This document shows positions 1 to 12,787 of a stretch of DNA of 64,000 bases, one piece after another (the stretch's first letter is position 1; every line of letters starts with the position of its first letter). The position numbers and the translations under genes are program-made. This stretch comes from Daucus carota subsp. sativus (taxonomy: Eukaryota; Streptophyta; Magnoliopsida; Apiales; Apiaceae), in contig NC_030387.2 of the NCBI RefSeq assembly GCF_001625215.2, forward strand, positions 38,091,606-38,155,605, read 5' to 3'. The notes beneath the pieces were generated by a model. The model searched no databases. It was not told the origin of the DNA and worked only from the letters and a program-made list of their open reading frames with translations.

Positions 1-3000
1 GTTGGATGTGATGCAAAGGTTGCTTTGGAAATTCACAATCTGAGAGAAGAGAACCCTGAGAAATTTTATAATCAGGTCAATGACTAACTTACACTGAAGT
101 TCTATTTTAAAGTATATACAGGTGACACGTGGAAATCGAAATATCAATGTGAACGCTTTGCATCCTGTAAATCTAAGTTTTCTGCTGTCATCATTTTCTA
201 CATTATGATGCCAAACAGAGTCCTTTCAGTTAAATTGTTAAAGCATGGATCCTGGAAAATCATCTGCATGTGCAAGCCTTTTATCTTGTAGGCCTAAATC
301 ATTTTTTATGTAGCATGGAATGCATAGAATTGGCAGTTTAAGTTATTTCTATACTTCTAGTCTACAGGATAGAAATGATTACTTGTTAGCATTTCATTTG
401 CTTCCTTTCCCAGCTTCCTGCTGAACTATATCTGATGACCATGGCGAACTATGGGAGGCTTTGGATTGAATATGCTTTACAAACATAATGTGGTTCATAG
501 TTGGTTTTGCCATGTATAGTGATTGAATACATCACCATAAATTATGGTGATGTATTCATTTTGCTGGCTCCCTATTCCCTCCCTCCGTGCTTTGAATTTT
601 TATACCTAATAGAATGATAATTAATGGTGTATTTTAATTACTTTCTACAAATTATTAATGGCGGAATTTGATATTAGTTGTTAGGTCATACTGATACTCT
701 ATTGGAAAATCATTTCAAATAGTGATTTGAAGGTATTGTGTGTATTTATGATTTTTAATAAGCCAAGGTAATATATTAAGATATAGAGTTTATCAAGAAT
801 CTAGTTCTTGAAGGTCTATGACACTATTGCAGTTTATGAATAAAGTTCTCTATGCAAGAGAAGGCGCGAAGACTCTTATGGATAGGTCATTTGCAGACTA
901 CCCTTGGCAAGTTCGAGTAGAAGTGGATGGTGCGGAGGTAGAGGTTCCTGAGGTAAGTGCAATTGATCTCTAATATCCCTGTTATCTGCATACTTCAAAT
1001 AAGCATTTGATCTGCCCTTTTATTTTCTTATAGTATCTACTTGGCATGTAATGCTTTTCAAGATTCAGCTTAATTACTTCTGTATATCTGACTAAGAATA
1101 TTTTTTTTAATAATTTGTTACAGTGTTGGCTTGGTACATTACTCTTGCAGACAATGTCTTCTAGAGCAAGATTTTATACTCACCAAAACTATAGATACAA
1201 AATTTTTAGTCTAGTTAAGAGAATTTAAAATAATAATCAAGTCTTGATTCATCTAGATTTTGAAACTGATATTAGTAGAGGTGAACATTGATATTTTGTT
1301 TGTACTATAATTTGTTAATTTTGATCCGAACTTGGACATGCAAAGTTATATAAAGTTAATTTTGCTATAGGCTTGCACCATTTCATTTCTTCTGGCTACT
1401 CAACCGTATCACTATTTTTAATTTATTTTCTGTTCGCCTCCTCTAGAGCTGTGCCTGTGTTAGGAACTATAGTGTGAAGGGTGTTAGTAAGGGCATAATA
1501 GTCCATTTACCTATAGCTCAATAATACTACTATATGAAGAACTCAGCCAGCTGTAATTGATACATTGCGTATTATTTTTTGAAATGAAAACTAGTTTCCA
1601 CCTCCCTCCCCTCCTCCCTCCCCCTTCAAAAAAGTAGTTTCCACGCGTCCCCTTCCTGTATAACTACTATTATAAAGAACTCAACCAGATGTAATTGACA
1701 CATTGAAACCCCCTCCCCCTCCAGTATAACTACTTACATGTCAAATTATATCTAACCGCAAGCACCTGTTGTCTGTTGTTGGTGTAGATAGTGGCAAATG
1801 TTGCTCGTATCCTTAAGGAGACGGGTTAATTTTTGTTTAATTACTATCAATTGTTTTAAGAGGAAGACGATTATAGGAGAGTTTAAACTAACTAATAGTT
1901 ATAACTAAATTAACACTAACTACATAGACACTGAATTAATATATTAAGAATCGAGGGGAATCACATCCACCATGCTTACACATTAACAGGCTTCTAAGCT
2001 AACGTAATTAAAGTGGTCACACACTAGAGTTTGTTAATCTCTCTAAGTATTGATACTCATGAGACATGCTTACACAAATAATTCCTTTTAGTAATTCAAA
2101 TCAGGTTATTAAAGCAATTTAATCTCTCTCGAGTATAAATGCTCTCAGAAATCCAATGATGTCCACGTATTTGAATTCAGTTCTGTCAATCGTGTGTGTG
2201 CCTCTAGTAGTATATCTATCCATTATACTCATATTTGCATGGATTCAATTCATAATATCGGCCAATTACACAAATTAATATAAAAACATAGATTAGAGTT
2301 AACCAGAACCTATACCACTGTTAAATTCATGCCAATATTATAATGCAAACATGGCTTCCCCTTGAGCCCTAGAAACAACTACTAATAGCTAGAGCAAGGC
2401 CAACAACTTGCCTAAATGAGCTCGTAAGTTCAAATATAGGGAATCTGACATAAAATGGTGCTCGAACAATATAGTATTTTAGTGATTTCCTAATACCGAG
2501 GACATCGTCAAACTCACTAGTCGTCCCCTATTTCAATTTTTGAAATAAAATTTTTTTTTTTTCTCTTCTACACTCTTGGTTCCCACTATTTTATTCTTCT
2601 TACATTTTGGGTCCCAGCTATTTCCCATTTACTAGTTCAATTATATTGCTATAATAATAATGTGGAATGATTTAAAGGATTGTTGTTGGACTTGACATAC
2701 CAAATAGTGATCCTAAATCACTAAGGTCCTTTATTTTATAATATATAGAGGGAAAAAACTAGGACACTATTGGACTTGCCCTTAAACACGTAATTAAAGT
2801 AATATAATCAAAAGACATAATTAAACTATTAAGAATAGATAGATAAGAAAACCTTTAACTTTCAATGCTTTCGCAAGAAGATCCATTGTCTCTCGCATAG
2901 TCTCCCTCTTGTATACTCTCATAATCTTCCTAGTATTATACCGCGATACAATTAAAATCTGATCCCATATCTCTATTGATAAAAGTATTTTTAATGTTTT

Positions 3001-4694
3001 GCCTTTTGTATTGTCTCTGAATCGAAGAGAATTCAGTAAGCGTCGCGTGGGTTGTGAGATAATCCAAATATGATGTATTCCTAAACCCTAGTTATTGACA
3101 AGCTGCCTAACGTACTTTTTTGTAATCAAGATATCAGCTCCTTTGTTATATGTTTGCTCTAAATTGTTTCATTACACTGCAGGATGCAGAAGGTGTTCTT
3201 GTCGCCAATATCGGAAGCTATATGGGTGGTGTAGATTTATGGCAAAATGAAGATGAAACGTATGATAATTTTGATCCTCAATCAATGCATGATAAGATGT
3301 TGGAGGTCGTGAGCATAGCAGGAACATGGCATCTTGGAAAGCTTCAGGTAAGGTCATTTCTTACGGAATTCCAAAATTTTGCAGAGCAATGCAATTAGAA
3401 GTTTGAGAAACTCATCAGTGATTTTAGATACTTGTGTTATTCAAAATCTGAAATTTATGTTTTTAGCCTTGACATAAATAAAAATGGATTGTTATTGAGC
3501 ACTCATGGACATGCATGAATATGGAAGGCCATTTACCAATGGGGAAGCATGTTATTGTCTCTTACAGTAATACATGCAGCACCATCCTGTATTCAACACT
3601 CTGGAAGGCTCATATAATTTTTAATTTTTTTATATGCTATAACATGCTATAGCATCTAGCAAGTGTTCATACACATATATATATTAGTTGATAGAGGTTC
3701 AAATAGACAAAGAGATTGACTTACTGGGGATCAAGACCCCTATTTTATAATAATGTTGGGTTCATTTCAGATTAATTTCCTCAGAGATTTTTTGATGTCG
3801 GTTTGACTGGGACAGGTAGGACTGTCTCGGGCTCGAAGGCTAGCACAAGGACAGTCGATAAAAATCCAGCTTTTTGCTGCATTGCCAGTTCAAATTGACG
3901 GAGAGCCATGGTTGCAGTCACCATGTACATTGACCATATCTCATCATGGACAGGTCGCTTCTTTGTCTTATTATCAGGCCTACTTTGAAGGAAGATCAGA
4001 CTTAGTACTTGATCAAAAAGGAGTCTTTTAGGTTTTCATTAATTACTATACTTAATATTATCTGAGAATGGAAGTGTTAAAAATTAGTCCCGTTCCACAG
4101 ATTTTGTTTTTATGTGTTAACTTGTTAGGTATGGAATCTTGAAAAGAAATCATAAGAAAAAAGTATAAAACCATCCTTTGAGGGTTCATTGTTCTAAATC
4201 CAGCCGTAATCAACTCTTTTTTCAAGGTAGATTCTCGTAACATTATGATCTAACTTATATTTCCCTGAAAGCCCATGTATTGAATCAGGTAATAAAATTA
4301 AGCTCTGCAACTATGATGGAGCTAATGTTTGCACTATGGTGATTTCTGCCTTTTAGTTACATATTGATTACCATCTTAAAGTTTATTTTTCTTTGGTAAT
4401 ATGGTATTAATCTTTTCTTTACATATGCCTTCTTCCACCCCTCAAACTGTTCTCTCACCCATCACCAACCCGATCAATTAAGTGAACAAAAGACCAACAC
4501 AAACATTTTTCCTTTGCTTTTGGCTTAATGTGATGGTTTTGCAGGCTTTCATGCTAAAGAGAGCAGTAGAGGAACCACTTGGTCATGCTGCTGCGATAAT
4601 TGCTGATGTGCTTGAGAATGCTGAAACAAATCATGTCATAACGGCAGCACAGAAGCGTGCTCTTCTTCAAGAAATGGCACTGAAGCTATCATAG
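1..4694 (+). CDS. DGK: Diacylglycerol kinase, C-terminal part (gene starts before the window)
   Basis: Phosphorylates diacylglycerol to phosphatidic acid in plant lipid signalling. Five in-frame exons can be read: 1-75, 833-952, 3183-3347, 3816-3953 and 4545-4694 (stop TAG), all with GT-AG borders, giving the last 215 residues. Exon 1 reads VGCDAKVALEIHNLREE, the start of the DGK accessory domain. Exon 3 carries NIGSYMGGVDLWQNED and exon 4 carries VGLSRARRLAQGQ and the QIDGEPW motif near the end of the family fold. The tail HHGQAFMLKR then leads to a helical end rich in Ala and Leu. The sequence fits the plant type without C1 domains (cluster II, DGK3/4/7-like) better than the C1-bearing type, but that is from memory. 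The ATP-binding catalytic half lies left of the window. The 2.2-kb intron 953-3182 holds a probable MITE, and intron 76-832 holds a perfect hairpin. Confidence 0.9.
524..558. repeat. Perfect 17-bp inverted repeat with a 1-base loop
   Basis: Positions 524-540 (core GAATACATCACCATAA) and 542-558 are exact reverse complements around one A, within the first visible DGK intron. It may be the remains of a small foldback element or a hairpin in the pre-mRNA. No target duplication was recognised. Confidence 0.8.
2391..2783. mobile_element. Probable MITE in a DGK intron
   Basis: The left end reads AGAGCAAGGCCAACA and the right end, reverse-complemented, reads TAAGGGCAAGTCCAATA. This gives imperfect terminal inverted repeats built on GCAAG(G/T)CCAA, the end type of a common plant MITE group. 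The body is AT-rich, has no coding capacity and is about 390 bp. It lies in the 953-3182 intron. The target duplication is unclear and the superfamily is not assigned. Confidence 0.45.
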
Positions 4695-6300
4695 AGGTTC
4701 GCCCTATGGATCAATATTTTAGGTGACACTAGTTGCACGAAGTGTTGGATGTGTGTACAGTGAATATCTTCCTATAGCATTTCCCATCTTTGTTTGTAAA
4801 CGGAAAATGTTTTGTAGTATAAATACGATGAAGAAAATTGTTGTGATAGGGTAGTTGCACATAGCCAAGTTCCTCCCAATTTTTTTGATATAATAATTAT
4901 GTTACCAAGAGAGAGAGAGAATCTGTTCAGCTTCTGTTGGTTTTGTTTGTTTATCTCGTTGAAGTGCTGAAATGACGTTATTTTGGTGAACGATCCTTTG
5001 ATCGTCCTTGTAGAAACAGCTACACTTGATTTGATTGTGTGTCCGAATTGAACTTCATTGTGAAGTATATTTCACGGTAATCTCACCCCACCTCATAGCA
5101 CGCTGATTGAAGGCCATCTTGTTAGGTATCAACACGTTAATCTCCTAACAATTACTTGACATATGCATGCACAGTGCAGTATAAAAGTATATATAAATCA
5201 TGTCTTTGATGTTACTCTTGGCAGCCCATCGAGCACGCTGTGTCTGAACTCTAAAGCTTTCTTTATCATGATTTGCTGTTCACCATTTTTTTCCCTATGT
5301 TAGAATATTAGTATCGCTGTCAAAGACGTTTCTCGTGACTTGGGTCTTAAAGCACTTACTTTTCTGATATGGATTTTTAGCGTTCTGAATTTTTACCGCG
5401 GACTACTGATAATCCTTCCTAAACTGTCTAAGATATATCAGTTATGTTTGATTTGCGATTCGTTGGTCCTCTTTATCACAATTTTAACAAATAATACTTC
5501 AAATATCAGTATAATAGACCTAAATATTACTTCAAAACGCAATTTTAAACTGTGTTTAGATAAATTGGCAGATCGTGTAGCGTTTTAGTTTAAAATGCTA
5601 CTTAAAGTGGTGTTTTGGATTCAAAACGCTACTTTAAGTTGTGTTTTGAGTGCAAAACACTATTTTATCTCGAGTTACCCATTTTTTTAAATTCAAAACG
5701 CTACTTATGATAAAGTAGTGTTTTGGGTTCAAAAAAACTAATTTAAGTTGTGGTTTAGGTGCAAAACACAATTTTATCATAAGTTATCAAAATTTTATTT
5801 CAAAAAGGAAAATTAAAAAAAAAAAAACAAAAAGGAGGAAAAGGCAACATAAAGTTGTGTTGAAATTTTAAATTAATGCCTGATCTGACGTCTTGGTATG
5901 GCATTTGGGTACTTGTACTATAACATTTAGGATATTTTGACTCTAAATTGTGATATTTCGAGTCTTTTCTCCCCTAACGAGTCATGTTGCAAGACTTTTC
6001 TAAAACAATGTGTCAAACCATTCAAGGTCAACTGAAAGTAATCTGACTAGTGGGTTTTGTCATATAAATAGTACAGTAAAATTCAGTTTAAAAGTTAGGC
6101 CCATCACATTTTCCATGAATGTAACGCCCCTGTTTCACAAGATAAAAACTGGTGTATTCTATACGTGTTGATGTTTAGCATTGAAAAAGTGGTATAATTT
6201 TCCCTTGTTTGTTACTGAAAGTTGCGGTTTGGAAACGTGCTGAACGTTCTTGATCAGCTTTAATTGACTTTTATACACCTTTGCTTAGTTTGTGAGGATT
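4695..6300. other. Intergenic stretch between DGK and UGD
   Basis: AT-rich 3' flank of DGK with a short GA run near 4908-4920, followed by the CAAAACGCTAC repeat (listed separately) and the UGD upstream region. The open frame at 5340-5588 has no ATG-supported, family-like product and overlaps the repeat, so I do not call a gene here. Confidence 0.5.
5540..5800. repeat. Degenerate tandem repeat, CAAAACGCTACTTTAAG family
   Basis: Alternating blocks of the type TTCAAAACGCTACTTTAAG and TTGTGTTTTG recur about every 30-37 bases. Related sequence, on one strand or the other, is present at 41868-42190, 47705-47905 and, more weakly, 53250-53350, so this is a dispersed non-coding family. Confidence 0.55.
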
Positions 6301-6332
6301 CCACAGAAGCTAGATTTTTAATACTTTTTTGG

Positions 6333-6341
6333 TATATAAAT
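6333..6341 (+). promoter_or_regulatory. TATA box of the UGD gene
   Basis: TATATAAAT lies about 30 bases before the likely transcription start (near 6365). The leader then runs to a donor at 6464 (GAG|GTAACG) and resumes after an acceptor at 7001 (TTCCAG), so the start codon is 17 bases into the second exon. An intron in the 5' UTR is usual for plant UGD genes. Confidence 0.6.
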
Positions 6342-7018
6342 AAAGAGTTGAGATCTCTCAGCAAGGCATAGAAGAAACTAAAGTTTCTCTTCTTTTCTCT
6401 CTTGTGATTCCTGCAGTGGTGGATCCAGCAGCTGAAAGATTGTTCTTTGTTATTCTATTCGAGGTAACGAAACTTCTGTTAGATATGCATAGATCTTGAT
6501 TCTTGCTAAAGCTATGTTCAGAGTGTGATCATATCTGTTCGTGTTCGCGTATATGTAAAATAAAATGAAATCTTGATTCTTGCCAGGGAGATCATTAGTC
6601 CTCACATTTCCGGTCCTATATAGTTCTCAGATTATCCAATTTTCTTGATTTTCAATTTTTAGTTGTCTCTGATTGTGTTAAATAAGACAATACTGCAGTT
6701 ATATTTTGTTTATATGCATTTGCTATATTGCATTTTAATTCTTTAAGGAGAAACGGTTTGTTAAGACTTGTGCTTTTCTGATTCTTTAAACATACATTTA
6801 CTTCTGAAACTCTGCAGATTCTTGGTTTTGTCCCGTTTAGACTACGTGAAAGATTAGATCTTTTTATTATATACTCATTTTTGTATAGTCTGCTAACATC
6901 ATACATGAAGTTATGCTACTGTTCTCAATTAATGAAATGATGAGATTCTATATAATGGTTCTGTTAGATTGGTATATGATATATACAATTTTCAATTCCA
7001 GAAAGCATAGTAGAGAAA

Positions 7019-8461
7019 ATGGTGAAGATCTGCTGCATTGGAGCTGGATATGTAGGCGGTCCAACGATGGCAGTTATTGCCTTGAAATGCCCCTCTGTTG
7101 AGGTTGTAGTTGTTGATATATCTGTCTCGAGGATTACAGCCTGGAATAGTGAGCAGCTCCCCATTTACGAGCCAGGTCTTGATGAAGTGGTGAAGCAGTG
7201 CAGAGGAAAGAATCTCTTTTTCAGTGTTGATGTTGAGAAGCATGTCTCTGAAGCTGATATTATCTTTGTTTCTGTTAATACGCCAACCAAAACACAAGGT
7301 CTTGGAGCTGGCAAGGCTGCAGATTTGACCTACTGGGAGAGTGCAGCCCGGATGATTGCTGATGTTTCAAAATCTGACAAGATCGTCGTGGAGAAATCAA
7401 CTGTTCCTGTGAAAACAGCTGAGGCTATCGAAAAAATATTGACCCACAACAGTAAGGGCATCAAGTTTCAAATATTGTCAAATCCAGAATTTCTTGCAGA
7501 GGGAACTGCTATAGAAGATCTTTTTAGCCCAGATCGTGTGCTTATTGGTGGTCGGGAGACTCCAGGAGGGCAAAAGGCAATCAAGGCCTTGAAAGCTGTT
7601 TATGCTAACTGGGTGCCTGAGGAGAGAATCATTTGCACCAATCTTTGGTCAGCAGAGCTTTCAAAGCTTGCTGCCAATGCCTTCTTGGCTCAGCGAATCT
7701 CATCAGTGAATGCCATGTCTGCTCTCTGTGAAGCAACTGGTGCTGATGTTTCTCAGGTGGCTCATGCAGTGGGAAAAGACACTAGAATTGGAGCTAAGTT
7801 TCTCAATGCCAGTGTTGGCTTTGGTGGTTCTTGCTTCCAGAAAGATATTCTGAATCTAGTCTACATTTGCGAATGTAATGGCCTCCCTGAAGTTGCAAAC
7901 TACTGGAAACAAGTGATTAAGGTAAACGATTACCAGAAGAACAGGTTTGTCAACCGCATTGTTTCCTCAATGTTCAACACTGTCTCTGGCAAGAAAATTG
8001 CAGTTTTGGGATTTGCATTCAAGAAAGACACCGGTGACACGAGGGAAACACCTGCAATTGATGTCTGCAAGGGACTTATAGACGACAAGGCCAAGTTAAG
8101 CATATACGATCCACAGGTCACTGAAGAGCAGATTCAGAGAGATCTTTCACTAAACAAATTTGACTGGGATCATCCAGCTCATCTGCAGCCACTCAGCCCC
8201 GCGTCAAAGAAAGACATAACTGTAGTCTGGGACGCGTATGAGGCCACAAAGAATGCTCATGCTATCTGCATTCTGACAGAGTGGGATGAGTTCAAGAATC
8301 TTGATTTTCAAAAGATTTACAACAACATGCAAAAGCCTGCTTTCTTGTTTGATGGAAGGAATGTTGTGAATCCACAGAAGCTGAGGGACATCGGATTCGT
8401 CGTGTACTCCATTGGAAAGCCTTTGGATCCATGGATCAAAGATTTGCCTGCAGTGGCATAA
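7019..8461 (+). CDS. UGD: UDP-glucose 6-dehydrogenase
   Basis: Oxidises UDP-glucose to UDP-glucuronate with two NAD+ in the cytosol, supplying precursors for pectin and hemicellulose. The 480-residue product is full length for plant UGD and comes from one uninterrupted coding exon. The Rossmann motif GAGYVG is at residues 8-13. The [10 protein letters not shown] motif follows mid-protein, and the catalytic cysteine sits in [10 protein letters not shown] at residue 272. The C-terminal UDP-binding domain carries [19 protein letters not shown]. The ATG is the first after the 5'-UTR intron acceptor and matches the family start [13 protein letters not shown]. No truncation or missing key residue was seen. 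Confidence 0.98.
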   Translation: MVKICCIGAGYVGGPTMAVIALKCPSVEVVVVDISVSRITAWNSEQLPIYEPGLDEVVKQCRGKNLFFSVDVEKHVSEADIIFVSVNTPTKTQGLGAGKAADLTYWESAARMIADVSKSDKIVVEKSTVPVKTAEAIEKILTHNSKGIKFQILSNPEFLAEGTAIEDLFSPDRVLIGGRETPGGQKAIKALKAVYANWVPEERIICTNLWSAELSKLAANAFLAQRISSVNAMSALCEATGADVSQVAHAVGKDTRIGAKFLNASVGFGGSCFQKDILNLVYICECNGLPEVANYWKQVIKVNDYQKNRFVNRIVSSMFNTVSGKKIAVLGFAFKKDTGDTRETPAIDVCKGLIDDKAKLSIYDPQVTEEQIQRDLSLNKFDWDHPAHLQPLSPASKKDITVVWDAYEATKNAHAICILTEWDEFKNLDFQKIYNNMQKPAFLFDGRNVVNPQKLRDIGFVVYSIGKPLDPWIKDLPAVA

Positions 8462-9600
8462 TCTAGACCTGGGATCACAAGCTAGAGATGAAACTTGTGA
8501 GAAGTGCTTTGCTTGTTCAAATGCATAGTTGAATGCTTTTACTTTTGCTATTGTTTTATTGTACAAGTAGTCATCAGTAATTACTGAGAGCTATTCCTAC
8601 TTATAAATTGTTTTTTGTATACTACATTGAAATATATGAAATTTTCCCTTTTTTATTATTGTGTTTTTTTGTGTAAGCCTGAGAGGCAAGTTGGAGGCTT
8701 TGGCTGCTAAACTAAAAAAGCCTATAGATATTTGTTAAATTAATTCTAAAATTAAAATTTAAAAGTTCAAGAGTTTATTATTTATTTTTAAAATTATAAT
8801 AAAAATTTAATATTAGTTCATCTGAGTAAATCAGTTTATTAGAGTTCAAAAAGGTTATTATTTATTTTTAAAATTTATAAAAAAAATCAATATAAATTTT
8901 ATTTAAAGGGATTAGTTATAAGTTTGTGAAAAGTGCTTCACCAGAACATAAATATTCGTCCTTGCTTTTTCTTCCTCCATTTATAAAAACACAATAAGTT
9001 TATAATAAGATTTATTTCAATAAAACAAACTTGGTAATAAAGAGAAAATTGTCCAAGAAACACTATCTTTTCGACAAATATATCCAATCTTTCAAAATTA
9101 TAATTGAAAGTAATAAAATATATTGTAAATAAGTAAGTAATTAAATGTTTATATTATTTTTGACAAAACTCAAAAATTTGAAATTTAGTAAAAAAAGAAG
9201 GCACTGGCAATCAAAATATATATTTAACTTTCAATAATTTAGAAAAATAATTATTATTAATTTATCAACACATGTTAAAATATAATATATGAATGAGACA
9301 CACTAAATATACCTTGGTTTTAAAATAACGAAATTTTAGAAAAAAAATCTGAGATCCGAATGTGAAAGAACCAGAATCCTAATTATAATCAGCCGTAAAT
9401 AAAAGAACAAAATTCAAATCCTTCCAAAAAATATCATACACACTGACGCCTATATTGACCGACGAAAACGTTGACCACACAGCAACTACACGCACATCCA
9501 CAGCTGCAAATTCCCACATTCCCATTATACCCTCAACCCCAACTCTCAAATCCCAGCGAACAAAGGGGTAACCACGTAATTTCACCGTCAGCCCGACCCG
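8462..9600. other. AT-rich intergenic spacer
   Basis: 3' flank of UGD followed by very AT-rich sequence. A weak local direct repeat (about 8755-8810 against 8838-8890) is the only structure I see. No gene is called. Confidence 0.5.
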
Positions 9601-10264
9601 TTTAGAGTCAACCGTGTTGAATTATATCTACAAACCCTATCTCTTACAGCCACCGCCGCTTCAATTCTATTTCTCCCTCGCTATCTCTCTCCCAAATCTC
9701 TCTCAATTCTCGCTCGATTCTTCATCTAAACTCCAAATTGTTGTCATATTCTTTCAATTCGCTTCGTTTCCTATCGATCGGTACCTCCAATTGCGCGTTT
9801 CGTTGAGCCAATCGAGTTCTAGATCTAGGGTTTCAGATCTCGCGTTTCTTCATCAGATCTGTCCTTCTTTTTCATAGATCGGTGATTTCGTGTTCTTGAT
9901 AATCTAATTCTCGTTCCCGATTGTTCAATTTCTTTCGTGTATATACATACATAGATCTGTGTCTATATATTGATCTAGGGTTTTCGTTAATTGTGTTCGT
10001 TGAATTAGCCCGTGTTTTTCGCGATCGAGAGCGAGAAATTCGCGAATTGTATCTGCAATTGAATTGGGGATCTTGGATACCAAATTACACTTTTGCCCTT
10101 TTGTTAAAATTTTATTACTTCATTACAACATCTTCGTTTGACTTTGACCATCACTTTTACTGCACACGGTAAAAACAACAATTACCTTTTTACTGTACTT
10201 CAGTAAATTATTTACTATCTTAGTTGTTCATATTTTCTGATCATGTTGTTTCATTCAGGTGAAT

Positions 10265-12199
10265 ATGGTTCAGAAGAGGCCTCTGGTGGGTGATGATTCC
10301 TGTTTTGTTTCAGCGAAGCACCCGAAATTCGAAGATAGTAACACCCAGTTAGTCTCGGTTCTGGAATTTCCCTCCAAGGAGTTGGGATGGAAACCTTATA
10401 CTTCAGGTGTATATTGTTGTTTTGAGTTGTTTTCGGAAATCTTGTGCAATTAATTAAAATACATTTTGAATTTAAGCCGTGTAGCAAACTGCATTATACG
10501 TGATAGGGAATTGTGTTCGGGCTAAAATTATATATGATGTATTAGGTACTTGTTAATCTACTTGTACACAATGTAAGGTTAAAAGTTCTTGTTTGTAGTT
10601 GACTTAGGTATGGAGACTGTAGTTATTTTCGCTGTAAAAGAGCATTTAGCTAATACATGTTCCTAAAGTCTTTGTTGATTTACTATTAGTGACTACAATT
10701 ATTAAAAGCTGGTAGTTGACGTATCGTATAATGTGATAGGTAAAGGTTATGATCGTGCTACGAATCATTCACTTGAAAGTGATGGTGATTTAGATACTGA
10801 TACTTGCAACATCACTGATTTTCCTAAAGAGTGTACTGAATATAGTTCTGGTGGGAATTCAAACTCTTCTTGGGCTAGCAGTTGCACTAGTGAAGAAGAT
10901 TTGAGATTGGAGGTACCATTTTATACATCAGTTCCTTTAGAGAACAATGACCTTGATTATCCATCAAGGAGCCTGGCTCGTTCTCGGGATTCATATGCAT
11001 GTCTTTTAGAGCTCCCTCCTCAAAAATTGGTCCCCATTGGACCAGATTATCAAGCTGAAGTTCCTGAGTGGTGCCCATTTGGTGCTAAAGAATCATCTGT
11101 CTGCTCTTATCCTGCTGAAACAATAATTGCAGGTCCAGAAACTTCTAGGATGAAACCTAGTGATAGTTTTGATTCTGAAGTTGATATTAAGTTTGGTGGG
11201 ATTTGTGTCACTCCAATGCCTGATATGGAATTGATTACATTTGATGACTATAAAATTGGATATGGTAGAAAAGGATGTAGTTGTGTGGATCCTGGCACAA
11301 TCACATGTGTAAGACATCACGTGTTCCAAGCTAGAGAAGACCTAAGGAGACTGGTTGGGCAGGAGTGTTTCACCGGGCTGGGGCTGCATGAAATGGGCGA
11401 AGTAGTTGCTGAAAAATGGAGTGAAGAAGAGGAGCAAATCTTTGAAGAGGTGATAATATCTAATCCCTCATCAGCGGGTAAGAACTTTTGGGACTGTCTT
11501 TCAGCAGTTTTCCCTTCTCGTACGACAATGGAGATTGTTAGCTATTATTTCAATGTCTTTATGCTGCGGAAAAGGGCCAAGCAGAACAGGTCAAAGTCAA
11601 TGAACATTGACAGTGATGATGATGAATGGCAAGAAAGTGAGGACGAATATGTGGATTCTGAGGATGATACAGAATCCGAAGGGGAAGAGGATTCTGTAAT
11701 TGAATATCCAGCATGCCAAGGCTTTACTGGTGGCAATTGGACCCAAGCCAGTTCACATGATGATGGTACCGGAGTTGTGAAAAATGCATCTAATCAGTAC
11801 AGTACAGAGTTCAGTGACCTAGATGGAATATCCAGTCTGTCAGAAATATGGCGACACAACTATTACGGGAGCGATCCTATATTTTCCCCTTCACGGAGCA
11901 CCCTTTTGGATGTATGGGGCGATCATAATTTTGATTATCACTCACCATCTGCCACAGGTGCTGAACTCCAGGCAAATAAGATAAAGGCTGGGCATAGCAA
12001 AAGTTTTGCTGCTAATTTTAACCAAGTGAGTGCTAAAGGCGGCAATGACTTGTTCTTGGAACCATGTGATGATGAAGTGTGGGATTTTGAATATTCAGCT
12101 TGCCATAATGATGTCGAGTTCTTTTCTACCAGCAATGTAATGGAGGTCTTTGGAGTCGAAGACTCGAGCAACAAGGCCAGAGATGATAAGCTGCAGTGA
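10265..12199 (+). CDS. ELM2/SANT (Myb-like) domain protein
   Basis: Probable nuclear chromatin-associated protein. Two coding exons, 10265-10406 and 10740-12199, join in frame to give 533 residues. The ATG at 10265 follows an acceptor at 10256-10258, so at least one 5'-UTR intron is likely; a donor near 9881 is possible. An ELM2-like stretch starts near residue 140 (KLVPIGPDYQAEVPEW). A SANT/Myb-like helix set starts at Trp 274 (WSEEEEQIFEEV) and runs to about residue 325, ending VSYYFNVFMLRKRAKQNR. A strongly acidic tract (about 336-372) follows. In animals, ELM2-SANT pairs recruit histone deacetylases; extending that to this protein is inference. The long pyrimidine-rich leader (from about 9640) is typical of a plant housekeeping gene. 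Confidence 0.85.
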
Positions 12200-12733
12200 T
12201 TTGTCCTGATGACACAGCATAGCCAAGCCTAGGAAGTGAATCCATTCTTTTCTTCATATGTACATATATGTATAGTTAGTTCTCTTATGGGAAGAGAAAA
12301 GCTCTTTCTTTTACCCTATCTGAGTTTTCATCTTAACCAGGGTGCAGCATGTTAATCGAAAAACAAAAAATATGTTTAGTTTGTAGGCATCAGGAATTCA
12401 GGTAGCCATATTGATAATCTTGTAGATAGCTGACAATCCTATTTGATATTTGTCAACTGTGATCTTGATGTATAATAATACCATAGCTTAATATAAATAG
12501 AATTTGATATGAAAACATTCTAATAGACATAGAAGTTTAAATATACTATGAATTTATGATAAGACAATTGAATCCTAGCCAAAGTAAAACATGATTAATT
12601 ATCAAGTCATCATTAAATTAAAGATTATTTTCGCATAAACCTTAAAATATTTAAATATGATTTAGATATTAGAAGTTTTTACTATAAATTTGGATTTTAC
12701 TTCTCTTCAAATTCTACTACCTTTTCTCCTTGG
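12200..12733. other. Spacer between the ELM2/SANT gene and the F-box gene
   Basis: 3' UTR of the ELM2/SANT gene followed by AT-rich sequence up to the F-box promoter. No other feature is seen. Confidence 0.5.
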
Positions 12734-12742
12734 CTATAAAAT
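12734..12742 (+). promoter_or_regulatory. TATA box of the F-box gene
   Basis: CTATAAAAT lies 46 bases before the F-box ATG, which implies a short leader of about 20-25 bases. Confidence 0.5.
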
Positions 12743-12787
12743 CGAATTCCTCCTCAATTTATATTATTCCATATAAAATCAATTTCA

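Noticed and set aside
1670-1745. C-rich CCCTCCCC blocks with a repeated AACTCA.CCAG.TGTAATTGA word in the DGK intron
   Set aside because: A local duplication with simple sequence; no ends or regulatory meaning could be supported.
5340-5588. 82-residue open frame
   Set aside because: It overlaps the dispersed CAAAACGC repeat, lacks a proper ATG context and resembles no family.
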